64,000 nt of DNA. It comes from Dehalococcoidia bacterium (GTDB lineage Bacteria; Chloroflexota; Dehalococcoidia; UBA2979). Position 1 is the stretch's first letter, and every line of letters begins with the position of its first letter. A program made the position numbers and the translations under genes. The stretch is from assembly GCA_009692685.1 (NCBI GenBank), contig SHYS01000005.1, positions 1 to 64,000 of the forward strand, read 5' to 3'. Positions 53,514 through 61,823 of the stretch are shown one piece after another. A model generated the notes under the pieces. The model was not told the origin of the DNA and did not search any database. It was given only the letters and a program-made list of their open reading frames with translations.

Positions 53514-56036
53514 GTGATCCCAGAACGTACCTTTAGCCGGGAGATCGGCGGCCATACCTTCGAGGTCGGCGTCGGCCTCTTCGCGCAGAACGCGGCCGCC
53601 TCCTGCACCATTCGCTACGGCGACACGATGGTTCTGGTCACGGTCTGTGACGGCGACGCCCGAGAAGGCATCGACTTCTTCCCCCTCACCGTCGACTTCG
53701 AAGAGCGCATGTACGCCATCGGCAAGATCCCCGGCTCCTTCTTCCGACGTGAGGGCCGCCCCAGCACGGAGGCCACTCTCGCCGCTCGGATGACGGACCG
53801 CCCGATTCGCCCGCTCTTCCCCAAGGGCTTCAAGCGCGAGGTCCAGGTGGTCATCACCCTCCTCTCCTCCGACCGTGACATCCCGGCCGATGTGCTCGGC
53901 ACCACCGGCGCCTCGATCGTCCTGGGCATGTCCCACCTGCCGTTCCAGGGCCCGGTCTCCGCGCTTCGCGTCGGCCGCATCGATGGCCAGTTCAAGGCCT
54001 TCCCCACCTACACCGACCTGGAGACCTCCGACCTCGACCTCATCGTCGCCGGTACGGCCCAGTCCGTGGTCATGATCGAAGCGGGCGCCATCGAGGTGTC
54101 CGAGGCTGACGTGCTGGCCGCCATCGAGTTCGCTCGCGGCGTCATCGCCCAGCTCAACGAGTTCCAGCAGGAGATCGTCAACGCCGTCGGTCTGCCCAAG
54201 ATGGCGTTTGCGCCCCCGGTCGACACCGGTGAGCTCAAGGGCCGCATCGCCGCTGCCCTTGATGGCGAGATCAGCCGCGTGCTCGCCTCCGTCATGGACG
54301 AGGGCTTCACCGGCATCGACAACCTCGCCACTTTCGCCCACGAGAAGATCGCGGACCCCGCCCTGACCAAGGCCGAGGTGCGCCGCTCTATCGAGGACGT
54401 CATCAAGCCGATGGTGCGCCAGCGCATCCTCCGCGAGAACAAGCGCGCCGATGACCGCCCTGACGATAAGATCCGCGAGCTCAAGGTGCGCGTCGGCGTC
54501 ATCCCGCGCGCGCACGGCACCGGTCTCTTCCAGCGCGGCCAGACGCAGGTGCTCTCCGTCGCGACCCTCGGTCCGATCGGCGACCGCCAGCGCATGGACT
54601 CGATCGCGCCCACCCAGTTCAAGCGTTACCTGCACCACTACAACTTCCCGCCCTACTCGGTTGGCGAGGCACGCTTCATGCGTGGCCCCGGTCGACGCGA
54701 GATCGGACACGGGATGCTCGCCGAGCGCTCGCTCGAGCCGATGCTGCCCTCCTTCGACGACTTCCCGTACACGATCCGTGTCGTCTCCGACACGCTGATG
54801 TCCAACGGGTCGTCCTCCATGGCCTCGGTCTGCGGCTCCACCCTCGCCCTCATGGACGCGGGCGTGCCGATCAAGGCTCCGGTCGCCGGCGTGGCGATGG
54901 GCCTCATCACCGAGGAAGGCAGCAGCGAGTACCGCGTCCTCACGGACATCGCGGGTATCGAGGACGCCTTCGGTGATATGGACTTCAAGGTGGCCGGGAC
55001 CCGCAACGGTATCACCGGCGTCCAGCTCGACATCAAGTTGAAGTCGTTGCCCGCGGGTCTCTTCGAAACTGTCTTCGAGCGCGCACGCGTCGCACGCATG
55101 ACTCTCCTCGACGCGATGAACGAGGCGATCTCGGCTCCCCGCGAGGAGGTCTCGCGCTACGCTCCGATGATCACCACCATCATGATCCCCACCGAGAAGA
55201 TCGGCATGGTTATCGGGCCACGCGGCGCCACCATCCAGAAGATGACCGCCGAGACCGGGTGCACCATCGACGTGCAGGACGACGGTTCCATCTTCGTCGG
55301 CGGCCCGGACGGCGACTCGGTGCGCCGCGCGGTCGCGATGATCGAGGGGCTCACCAAGGAAGTGAAGGTCGGCGAGGTCTACGAGGGCCGCGTCACCCGC
55401 ATCATGAACTTCGGCGCCTTCGTCGAGATCCTTCCGGGCAAGGACGGTCTGGTGCACATCTCTGACCTGGCCAACGAACGAGTCGAACGGGTCGAAGACG
55501 TCCTCAACGTTGGCGACACGGTCCAGGTCAAGGTCATGGAGATCGACAACCTCAACCGCATCAACCTCTCGCGTCGCGTCCTGCTCCAGGGCGGCGATGG
55601 GGATGGTGGCGGTGACCGTGGTGATCGAGGTGACCGCGAGTCTCAGCCCATGCAGGAACGCCGCGACGGTGGTCGTGGCCGCGGGCCCGGTGGTCCTCGC
55701 GGCAGCAGCGGTCGAGGTGGCTTCGATCGCGGTCCGGACCGCGCTCCAGACCGTGCGCCCGAACGCCCCGCTGACCGTGGCGAGCAGTCCGAGAGCTTCT
55801 CGCGGCGGCCCGCTGGCGATCGCGACGAGCGTCCGGCCGACAATGGCGGCGATCGGGACGGCGACCGCGAGCCGCGTCGCGAGCCACGCGACGGTGCTCC
55901 CGCGCCTCGGCGCTCCGGCGGTGGTGCCTTCGGTGGTGGCGGTGGCTACGGCGGGGCCTCAAGGGGTTCGTCCAACGACGCCCCCATCGAACCGCCCTCG
56001 GCGCCGCGTCCGCCCTCGGGTGGTCGCCGCTGGTAG
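53514..56036 (+). CDS. pnp: Polyribonucleotide nucleotidyltransferase (PNPase)
   Basis: An 840-residue phosphorolytic 3'-5' exoribonuclease. Two RNase PH domains (about 5-220 and 300-545) contain FFPLTVDFEERMYAIGKIPGSFFRREGRP and PPYSVGEARFMRGPGRREIGHGMLAERSL. The KH domain (IGMVIGPRGATIQKMTAETGC, near 560-610) and S1 domain (VYEGRVTRIMNFGAFVEILPGKDGLVHISDL) follow. After about residue 695 comes a long R/G/D/P-rich tail of about 140 residues. The start is GTG. A 24-bp hairpin ends the unit. Confidence 0.96.
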   Translation: MIPERTFSREIGGHTFEVGVGLFAQNAAASCTIRYGDTMVLVTVCDGDAREGIDFFPLTVDFEERMYAIGKIPGSFFRREGRPSTEATLAARMTDRPIRPLFPKGFKREVQVVITLLSSDRDIPADVLGTTGASIVLGMSHLPFQGPVSALRVGRIDGQFKAFPTYTDLETSDLDLIVAGTAQSVVMIEAGAIEVSEADVLAAIEFARGVIAQLNEFQQEIVNAVGLPKMAFAPPVDTGELKGRIAAALDGEISRVLASVMDEGFTGIDNLATFAHEKIADPALTKAEVRRSIEDVIKPMVRQRILRENKRADDRPDDKIRELKVRVGVIPRAHGTGLFQRGQTQVLSVATLGPIGDRQRMDSIAPTQFKRYLHHYNFPPYSVGEARFMRGPGRREIGHGMLAERSLEPMLPSFDDFPYTIRVVSDTLMSNGSSSMASVCGSTLALMDAGVPIKAPVAGVAMGLITEEGSSEYRVLTDIAGIEDAFGDMDFKVAGTRNGITGVQLDIKLKSLPAGLFETVFERARVARMTLLDAMNEAISAPREEVSRYAPMITTIMIPTEKIGMVIGPRGATIQKMTAETGCTIDVQDDGSIFVGGPDGDSVRRAVAMIEGLTKEVKVGEVYEGRVTRIMNFGAFVEILPGKDGLVHISDLANERVERVEDVLNVGDTVQVKVMEIDNLNRINLSRRVLLQGGDGDGGGDRGDRGDRESQPMQERRDGGRGRGPGGPRGSSGRGGFDRGPDRAPDRAPERPADRGEQSESFSRRPAGDRDERPADNGGDRDGDREPRREPRDGAPAPRRSGGGAFGGGGGYGGASRGSSNDAPIEPPSAPRPPSGGRRW

Positions 56037-56081
56037 GCTCCCGCGCTTCGAGCGCGGCGCGCTGACTGGCGCGTTAGACTG

Positions 56082-56131
56082 AGCCACGCCGTAACGTGAC
56101 CTCGAGGTCGAGGTCACGTTACGGCGTGGCT
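56082..56131. terminator. Long perfect hairpin after pnp
   Basis: Arms 56082-56105 and 56108-56131 are complementary over 24 bp (outer end AGCCACGCCGTAACGTGACC), with only two bases between them. CTTCTGCC follows. It lies 45 nt after the pnp stop and 46 nt before dapB. It probably ends pnp transcription. Confidence 0.8.
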
Positions 56132-56177
56132 CTTCTGCCACTTCTGCCACTCCGAACCAGATTCGAGGTGTTGCAAC

Positions 56178-56951
56178 ATGATCCGCGTCGTCGTCTCCGG
56201 TACCGGCCAGATGGGCGATCTCGTCCGCTCCACCATCGAGGCGCAGGAGGACATGGAGGTCGTTGGCCTCATCGAGCCGATGGGCGCTGTCGGCGCGCAC
56301 CATCTCTATCCGCTCGGCGACGATCCGGCTTCTGTTTTCGCGATCGCCAAGCCCGATGTGGTCATCGACTTCACGAACGCTGCCTTCACCGCGCGCCTCA
56401 TCGATGCGGCGCTCGCCACAGGCGTGCGACCCGTGATCGGCACGTCAGGCGTGCCCGCCGAGGCCACCGAGCGCCTCCGCGCCGGCAGCGCCGAGGCCCA
56501 GCGCGGCGCCTTCATCGCTCCTAACTTTGCTCTCGGCGCAGTGGTGCTCATGCACCTAGCCGACATCGCGGCGCGCTTCTTCGACAGCGTCGAAGTCATC
56601 GAGCTCCACCACGACAAGAAGGTCGACGCGCCCTCTGGCACGGGCCTCGAGACCGCGCGCCGGATGCGCGCCGCCCGCGGCCGCGACTTCGCCCACAACG
56701 ACCCCGCGCTCGAGCACATCCCGGGCGCGCGTGGCGCCGTCGAGGGTGGCGTCAGCATCCACTCCGTGCGCCTCCCGGGCTTCGTTGCCCACCAGGAGGT
56801 CATCTTTGGCGGTCAGGGTCAGACGCTCACCCTCCGCCACGACTCGACGGGTCGCGACTCGTTCATGCCCGGCGTGCTGCTGGCCACCCGCGAGGTGATG
56901 AACCTCAAGGGCCTCGTGGTCGGCCTCGGGAACCTGATCGGTGTGCTGTAG
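56178..56951 (+). CDS. dapB: 4-hydroxy-tetrahydrodipicolinate reductase
   Basis: A 257-residue NAD(P)H reductase in the diaminopimelate/lysine pathway. The Rossmann start IRVVVSGTGQMGDLVRSTI, VIDFTNAAFTARLI and PNFALGAVVLM are present, and the catalytic helix ELHHDKKVDAPSGTGLETA has the expected H-H and K-x-D-x-P-S-G-T. The length is close to typical. It is the first dap gene of a loose cluster with asd and dapA. Confidence 0.95.
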   Translation: MIRVVVSGTGQMGDLVRSTIEAQEDMEVVGLIEPMGAVGAHHLYPLGDDPASVFAIAKPDVVIDFTNAAFTARLIDAALATGVRPVIGTSGVPAEATERLRAGSAEAQRGAFIAPNFALGAVVLMHLADIAARFFDSVEVIELHHDKKVDAPSGTGLETARRMRAARGRDFAHNDPALEHIPGARGAVEGGVSIHSVRLPGFVAHQEVIFGGQGQTLTLRHDSTGRDSFMPGVLLATREVMNLKGLVVGLGNLIGVL

Positions 56952-57057
56952 GCTCCACCTCGATCCCTTGCCCCCTCCTCCGAGGACCTTCGACGGTGCA
57001 CCCATTCGCTCGGTTTGGTGACGCTGTGCACGTCTCGGTTCAGGGAAGGCAGCGGGC

Positions 57058-57444
57058 ATGGCGACAGGTCGATGGAATGTCGGTGGTGGGTTTCTCTTCA
57101 TCTCGGGATTTGTCATCCTCGGATTCGTGCTCGTCTACCTGCGGGACTTCGCGCCCGGCAAGGCAGAGTGGATCGCCAGTTCGGACGCTGGGAAACACTT
57201 CGAGACCAGGCTGGCCCCTGCGCACGGCAACCTCTTCGCGCTGCTCAACATCGCGATTGGGCTGGTCTTGCCAAAGCTCGCCCTGGGTGAGGGCGGCAAG
57301 CGCGCGCTCGCGTGGCTCGGCATCATCGGGATGCTGATGCCCCTCGGCATTCTCGCCGAGGTGACACTCGGGGTGCCGCCGTTCTTGGTCCTGCTGGGCG
57401 GCGCGTCGATGTTTATCGCGGTCACCTGGACCGGCATCGCCTAG
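57058..57444 (+). CDS. Small multi-pass membrane protein
   Basis: A 128-residue protein with four hydrophobic helices (about 8-27, 57-75, 83-100 and 104-124). The segment FETRLAPAHGNLFALLNIAIG, with a histidine/asparagine between helices 1 and 2, may be functional. I recognise no specific family. It lies between dapB and asd but has no evident tie to lysine synthesis. Confidence 0.6.
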   Translation: MATGRWNVGGGFLFISGFVILGFVLVYLRDFAPGKAEWIASSDAGKHFETRLAPAHGNLFALLNIAIGLVLPKLALGEGGKRALAWLGIIGMLMPLGILAEVTLGVPPFLVLLGGASMFIAVTWTGIA

Positions 57445-57579
57445 CTGCGTAGCCCTGTTCCAGCGAGCGGGCTGCTCTAGCCCCCGATTCCGCTCTATCA
57501 TCGATGTTCAACAGCTCGCCAGCGGAAGCTGGCGGCCAGAACCCTCCATCGGCTCGCGATCTCGATTCGGAGTGAGGCA

Positions 57580-58599
57580 ATGTCTCGGCAGCTTAACGTG
57601 GCAGTCATCGGCGCGTCCGGTGCCGTGGGTGAGGTGTTCCTGCGGGTGGCCGCAGAGCGCAAGTTCCCCATCGGCCGGCTCAAGCTGCTCGCCACGAAGC
57701 GCTCCGCCGGGAAGCAGATGGAGTATGCAGGCTCGAACTACACCGTCGAGGAGACCAGCCTCGACGCGCTCAAGGGCGCGGATCTCGTCTTCTGCTCAGC
57801 CACCTCGGAGGCCTCGAAATTCTGGGGCCCTCAGGTCGTCCAGACAGGCGCCGTCATGATCGATGACGGCGCCGCCTACCGCATGCAGGAGAATGTCCCC
57901 CTCGTGGTTCCTGAGGTGAACGGCGAGGACGTCGACTGGCACGAGGGCATCCTCTCGATCCCCAACTGCACCACCACGCCCCTCGCCATGGCGCTCCACG
58001 CGCTGCGCGCGGCCGGCACGATCTCGCGCGTTACCGCCTCGACCTACCAGGCGGTGTCCGGCACCGGCGCGCAGGCAGTCGCCGAGCTGCGTTCACAGCT
58101 GGGTGCCTTCGGCCGCGGCGAGGCGCTCCCCGCTCCCCAAGTCTACCCCCACCAGATCGCCATGAACGTGATTCCGCAAGTCGATTCCTTCGGCGAAGAC
58201 ATGTACACGGGCGAAGAGCTGAAAATGCGTAACGAGACGCGCAAAATACTGCACGACCTCGCTCTTCCTTTCGCCGCGACCTGCGTGCGCGTCCCCACGA
58301 TCATCGGTCACGCTGAGTCCGTCCACGTCCAGTTCGATGGCCCTGTCGCTGTCGGCGATGCCCGCGCGGCGCTCGCGAAGATGCCCGGCCTCGCGGTCAT
58401 GGATGACCCGACTAACTCGGTCTACCCGACGCCCCTCAACACCGAGGGCGACGACCGCGCGTTCGTCGGCCGCCTGCGTCGCGACCAGTCCGTCGAACAT
58501 GGCCTCGTCTTTTGGGTGGTGTCCGACAACCTCCGCAAGGGTGCGGCCACGAACGCGATCCAGATCGCGGAGGAGATGCTCCGCCGCGGCAAGCTCTAG
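57580..58599 (+). CDS. asd: Aspartate-semialdehyde dehydrogenase
   Basis: A 339-residue enzyme that reduces aspartyl phosphate. NADP loop NVAVIGASGAVGEVFLRV, catalytic cysteine in LSIPNCTTTPLAMAL, YQAVSGTGAQAVAEL and the substrate block CVRVPTIIGHAESVHVQF are present. It supplies both the dapA branch and the homoserine/threonine branch. The ATG follows GGAGTGAGGCA. Confidence 0.96.
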   Translation: MSRQLNVAVIGASGAVGEVFLRVAAERKFPIGRLKLLATKRSAGKQMEYAGSNYTVEETSLDALKGADLVFCSATSEASKFWGPQVVQTGAVMIDDGAAYRMQENVPLVVPEVNGEDVDWHEGILSIPNCTTTPLAMALHALRAAGTISRVTASTYQAVSGTGAQAVAELRSQLGAFGRGEALPAPQVYPHQIAMNVIPQVDSFGEDMYTGEELKMRNETRKILHDLALPFAATCVRVPTIIGHAESVHVQFDGPVAVGDARAALAKMPGLAVMDDPTNSVYPTPLNTEGDDRAFVGRLRRDQSVEHGLVFWVVSDNLRKGAATNAIQIAEEMLRRGKL

Positions 58600-58623
58600 G
58601 CGCTCGGCCAAGGGCTCTCGTCT

Positions 58624-59116
58624 GTGGACTGGGCGGGCTTCGCCCTCGCCGAACCAGATCTCGCCGCGACGGCTGTTCGCGCCCGATGGCGGCGCTGCCA
58701 TCGGGCTCCTCGCGACGGCGCGGCGGCTGGTGCACCTGGCGCCGGTGTGTCCGATATTCGGCGGTGACTGTCTCTACGTGAGCATCAACGCCACGTCACC
58801 CAGGCGACGAGACCTTTACCTCGATGGGCGCTACGCGCTCCACGCCTTCCTCGGACCGAGTGACGAGGAGTTTCGAGTCACCGGTACCGCCTCCCTCGTC
58901 GCCGATTCCGCCGAGCGCGCGCTCGCCCAGGCGGCGATCGAGTTCGGTGCGTTCGATCCTGATGACCCGATATACCGACTCGACATCGAGCGCGCGCTGT
59001 GGGGCTACTGGGAGAACGCCGGGCAACCCGGTACGCGAGCTGGTGCGACGCGCGCCAGGTGCGCCGCGCGCCAGGTGCGGCGCGCGCCAGGTGCGCCGCA
59101 CCAGCTCGAGACGTGA
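58624..59116 (+). pseudogene. PPOX-type flavin-binding protein pseudogene (frameshifted)
   Basis: Pyridoxamine 5'-phosphate oxidase-like split-barrel protein. From GTG 58624 the frame reads VDWAGFALAEPDLAA and then shifts. Removing one base near 58669 joins it to RLFAPDGGAAIGLLATARRLVHLAPVCPIFGGDCLYVSI and SPRRRDLYLDGRYALHAFLGPSDEEFRVTG. The second frame ends at 59116, after a tandem repeat that replaces a normal C-terminus. The disruption sits near the start, so no functional product is likely unless translation begins later. Confidence 0.78.
59036..59108. repeat. Three 16-bp tandem repeats inside an inverted repeat
   Basis: CGAGCTGGTGCG (59036-59047) and CGCACCAGCTCG (59097-59108) are perfect inverted arms. 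Between them the unit CGCGCCAGGTGCGCCG occurs at 59051-59066, 59067-59082 (one change) and 59083-59098. The cluster lies at the 3' end of the PPOX remnant. It may be a slipped-strand expansion of a terminator. Confidence 0.7.
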
Positions 59117-59197
59117 CGCGGGCCAGACTCGGTGCGCTATCCTCGTCGAATCTGCATCGCCCCCTCGCACATCCGAGGGTGCTGGAAGGGGCTCCCG

Positions 59198-60106
59198 ATG
59201 CCCGCCGAGTTCGGCCGCCTGATTACCGCCATGGCTACGCCGATGCGCGAGGACGGCGCCGTCGACTTCGGTCGCGCTGTCGACCTCGCGAAGGCGCTCG
59301 CCGATTCGGGCAGCGACGGCGTCGTGGTTGCCGGCAGCACGGGCGAGGGCATCACCCTCACTGCGGAGGAGAAGGTCGAGCTCTGGGCGGAGATCCGCAG
59401 CGCCCTCGCGCCCGGCATCGCCGTCATCGCGGGCTCGACGAACTCCGCGACCGCCGAGTCGATCACGCTCTCCCGTGAGGCCGAGCGCGTCAGTTGCGAC
59501 GGACTGCTGTTCACGGTGCCCGCCTACAACAAGCCCACGCAGGAGGGCTTGGTCCGCCACTTCACCGCGATCGCCGACGCCACCTCGCTGCCCGCGATGC
59601 TCTACAACATCCCCGCGCGCTCCGCCCTCAACATGACAGTGGAGACCACTCTGCAGCTCGCGCGCCATCCGAGGATCGTCGGGGTCAAGGAGGCCAGCGC
59701 CGACCTCGCTCAGATCGGGCGCATCATTGCCGGTGCGCCCGCGGGCTTCCGGGTCTGGTCCGGTAACGACAGCGACACGCTCGCCGTCATGGCGATGGGT
59801 GGCTACGGCATCGTCTCCGTCGCCGCGCACCTCGTCGGTCGCCAGATCAAGGCACTCGTCGAGGCGTGCGTGTCGGGCACGATCACGCAGGCGGCAGCTC
59901 TGCACCACCAACTCGCGCCGCTAGTCGACGTGCTCTTCATCGAGAGCAACCCGATCCCGGTGAAGTACGCACTCGGCGTCGTGGGCTTCGAGGCAGGTTC
60001 GCCCCGCCTGCCCCTGCTCCCCGCCTCGGATGCCACCGCTATGCGCATCCGCGCCGAGCTGGCCCGCCACACGATCGATCTGCCTGTCCCTTCCCGCGCA
60101 GGGTAA
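59198..60106 (+). CDS. dapA: 4-hydroxy-tetrahydrodipicolinate synthase
   Basis: A 302-residue TIM-barrel aldolase joining pyruvate and aspartate semialdehyde. GSTGEGITLTAEEK, the tyrosine in LYNIPARSALNM and the Schiff-base lysine in IVGVKEASADLAQIG are in place. ATG 59198 follows GAAGGGGCTCCCG; the frame is open further upstream but without family sequence. It ends 1 nt before the convergent zinc-ribbon gene. Confidence 0.95.
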   Translation: MPAEFGRLITAMATPMREDGAVDFGRAVDLAKALADSGSDGVVVAGSTGEGITLTAEEKVELWAEIRSALAPGIAVIAGSTNSATAESITLSREAERVSCDGLLFTVPAYNKPTQEGLVRHFTAIADATSLPAMLYNIPARSALNMTVETTLQLARHPRIVGVKEASADLAQIGRIIAGAPAGFRVWSGNDSDTLAVMAMGGYGIVSVAAHLVGRQIKALVEACVSGTITQAAALHHQLAPLVDVLFIESNPIPVKYALGVVGFEAGSPRLPLLPASDATAMRIRAELARHTIDLPVPSRAG

Positions 60107-60107
60107 G

Positions 60108-60644
60108 TCAGACCGAGGGCACCCGCTCCCGCTCCTCGATCCACGCTGTCCACGAGGCGCGTAACGCCTCGCGGCCGCGCGCGTACCCGATCCGGTCGCC
60201 CCAGTACCCACCGAAGAACCCCGCCAGCATCCGGCTGCCCACCACCAGCAGCAGCCCGTATACGATCGTCGCCGGGAGCAGGTTGTCACGCAGGTACGGG
60301 ATGCCGAGCACGACCCCCAGGCCTGCCACCGCGGCCACGACCAGCCCGACGTAGGCGAAGCCGTTTACCCACGAGCTCTCGGTCTTGCGCTGGCGGCGCA
60401 GCATCTGCACCACCGGGTCGGGGATCGCCTCGACTGGCCGCAGCCGGTCCGTCGAGGTGCCGCAGTGCGCGCATACCCGCGTGTCCACCGCCATCGGCGT
60501 GTAGCAGTGTCCGCAGAAGCGCCCGGCGTTGGGCAGTTCGCCCCTCGTCAGGCCCACGATGTGCTCCTCGAGGCGTTCGCTGAACAGCGGGCAGTCGTCG
60601 TCCGGCCGCAACCGCTCCTCACCGCGCGCCCAGTCGCGGCTCAC
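60108..60644 (-). CDS. Zinc-ribbon membrane protein
   Basis: A 178-residue protein. A zinc ribbon (FCGHCYTP ... CAHCGTSTDR, about 43-65) is followed by two membrane helices (about 92-116 and 122-142) and an amphipathic C-terminus. The start is GTG, overlapping the mug stop by 4 nt. It is the last gene of a three-gene unit with mug and a four-helix membrane protein. Function is unknown. Confidence 0.65.
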   Translation of the reverse strand: MSRDWARGEERLRPDDDCPLFSERLEEHIVGLTRGELPNAGRFCGHCYTPMAVDTRVCAHCGTSTDRLRPVEAIPDPVVQMLRRQRKTESSWVNGFAYVGLVVAAVAGLGVVLGIPYLRDNLLPATIVYGLLLVVGSRMLAGFFGGYWGDRIGYARGREALRASWTAWIEERERVPSV

Positions 60645-61201
60645 GCGTTGGCCTCGATCTTGCGCCCGCGTTCGTTCTTGAGCGCGCTCGCGAGCGCTCG
60701 CAGCACACGCTCGCCTTCCGCTCGGAATGCCGCCGCGCGTCCGGACGTCGAGGGCATCACCCAGACCGCGGCGCCTTCGAGGCTTGCGGGTTGCGCGCCC
60801 CAGCCGTGCGATTGCCGCACGCCCGGAAACAACACATCGAAGTGGCGCGCGCCCGTGAAACAGACGAAGCGCGGCCGGGCTCCGCAGATGCGTTCGAAGA
60901 AGGCTGCCGCGGCCTCCCGCAGTTCGGTATCGCTGAGCTTCGTGCTGTCTGTCTCCACGCGCTTCGAGACGTCGGTGAAGCCGATGCCCGCGTCGAGCAG
61001 CCGCTCGTCGTCGAGGTGGGTCATCGGCTCAGGCACCAGCCCGCTCGATGACAGCGCGTGCCAGAAGCCGTTGCCACGCTGTGCGTAGTAGTGCCCTGCT
61101 CGCGCCGAGGCCGCTCCGGGGTTGATGCCCACGAACACCACATCGAGGCCGGGGCGCAACAGGTCCGGCAGTGTGTGCAGGCGCGTATCGAGGTTGCCCA
61201 C
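60641..61201 (-). CDS. mug: Mug-type mismatch-specific uracil-DNA glycosylase
   Basis: A 186-residue glycosylase that removes uracil or thymine opposite guanine. The active-site motif VVFVGINPGAASARAGHYYA (GxNPGxxS) is clear; PSTSGRAAAF is the second, substrate-facing loop. GTG 61201 is preferred because the long upstream frame overlaps another gene. It is intact, in contrast to mutM and radC in this window. Confidence 0.85.
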   Translation of the reverse strand: MGNLDTRLHTLPDLLRPGLDVVFVGINPGAASARAGHYYAQRGNGFWHALSSSGLVPEPMTHLDDERLLDAGIGFTDVSKRVETDSTKLSDTELREAAAAFFERICGARPRFVCFTGARHFDVLFPGVRQSHGWGAQPASLEGAAVWVMPSTSGRAAAFRAEGERVLRALASALKNERGRKIEANA

Positions 61202-61203
61202 GC

Positions 61204-61725
61204 TCAGACCGCGGCGTCGGCGTACGGGGCGTACGCCAGCATCACTCCCAGCGCGAGGATGCCGATCGAGACGAGGATCATCAGGCCGGAAAACAGCAGC
61301 GAGTTGCGGCGCGCCCGCTCCAGCTCCCAGCGCTCTAGGCGGCCGGCTTTGACCTCCTCGGTCACTCGCCCGATGCGCCTCGCCAGAACCGCGGCATGGA
61401 ACCCGATCATGCCGATGAGCACTACGAACATGGTCATCTTCCACATGAAGATTTGTCCCCAGCGATAGTTGTTCATCGATTCCCGGATCTGCGGCGGGAC
61501 GACCTCCTGGTCGAAGAACTGCGTGAGGCCGGTGATGACTAGGCCGACCAGCGCGACCACCGTCAGCGAGGCGAATCGTCGTGCGATGACACGCACGACA
61601 CGCTGGCGCACGTCGTCGTCCTCGATGAGCCACGACGCGGGCGCGACCGCGAAGAACATCAGGATCTGCGGACCAATCAGCACCGTCGCCAACAGCACAT
61701 GGATAATTAGCGAAATCACACCCAC
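61204..61725 (-). CDS. Four-helix membrane protein, CopD-like
   Basis: A 173-residue protein with four hydrophobic helices (about 4-28, 50-70, 93-115 and 142-166). It has conserved-looking single residues within helices (H9 in SLIIHVLLATVLIGPQ, H near 110). The layout resembles small CopD/DUF2269-type proteins. It ends 2 nt before mug. The assignment is tentative. Confidence 0.55.
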   Translation of the reverse strand: MGVISLIIHVLLATVLIGPQILMFFAVAPASWLIEDDDVRQRVVRVIARRFASLTVVALVGLVITGLTQFFDQEVVPPQIRESMNNYRWGQIFMWKMTMFVVLIGMIGFHAAVLARRIGRVTEEVKAGRLERWELERARRNSLLFSGLMILVSIGILALGVMLAYAPYADAAV

Positions 61726-61823
61726 GCATCGACTCCGTTCGCCCTCGAGTGGGCATCACCATCCAGCGCAGCGTCGGTCCTCGGACGAGGCGCCCTGCGT
61801 CGTCTGAGGGCTGCGCACCGCCG

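Noticed and set aside
53298..55457. Minus-strand frame of about 720 codons opposite pnp
   Set aside because: Long antisense frame typical of high-GC codon bias. Composition is histidine/aspartate/leucine-rich with no family motif, and the plus strand encodes complete PNPase.
59036..59108. CRISPR-like repeat
   Set aside because: Only three 16-bp units with no spacers; they are directly adjacent, so this is a tandem repeat.
60641..61762. Mug gene extended upstream to 61762
   Set aside because: The extra sequence is Arg-rich, overlaps the intact four-helix membrane gene in another frame, and precedes the family start at GTG 61201.
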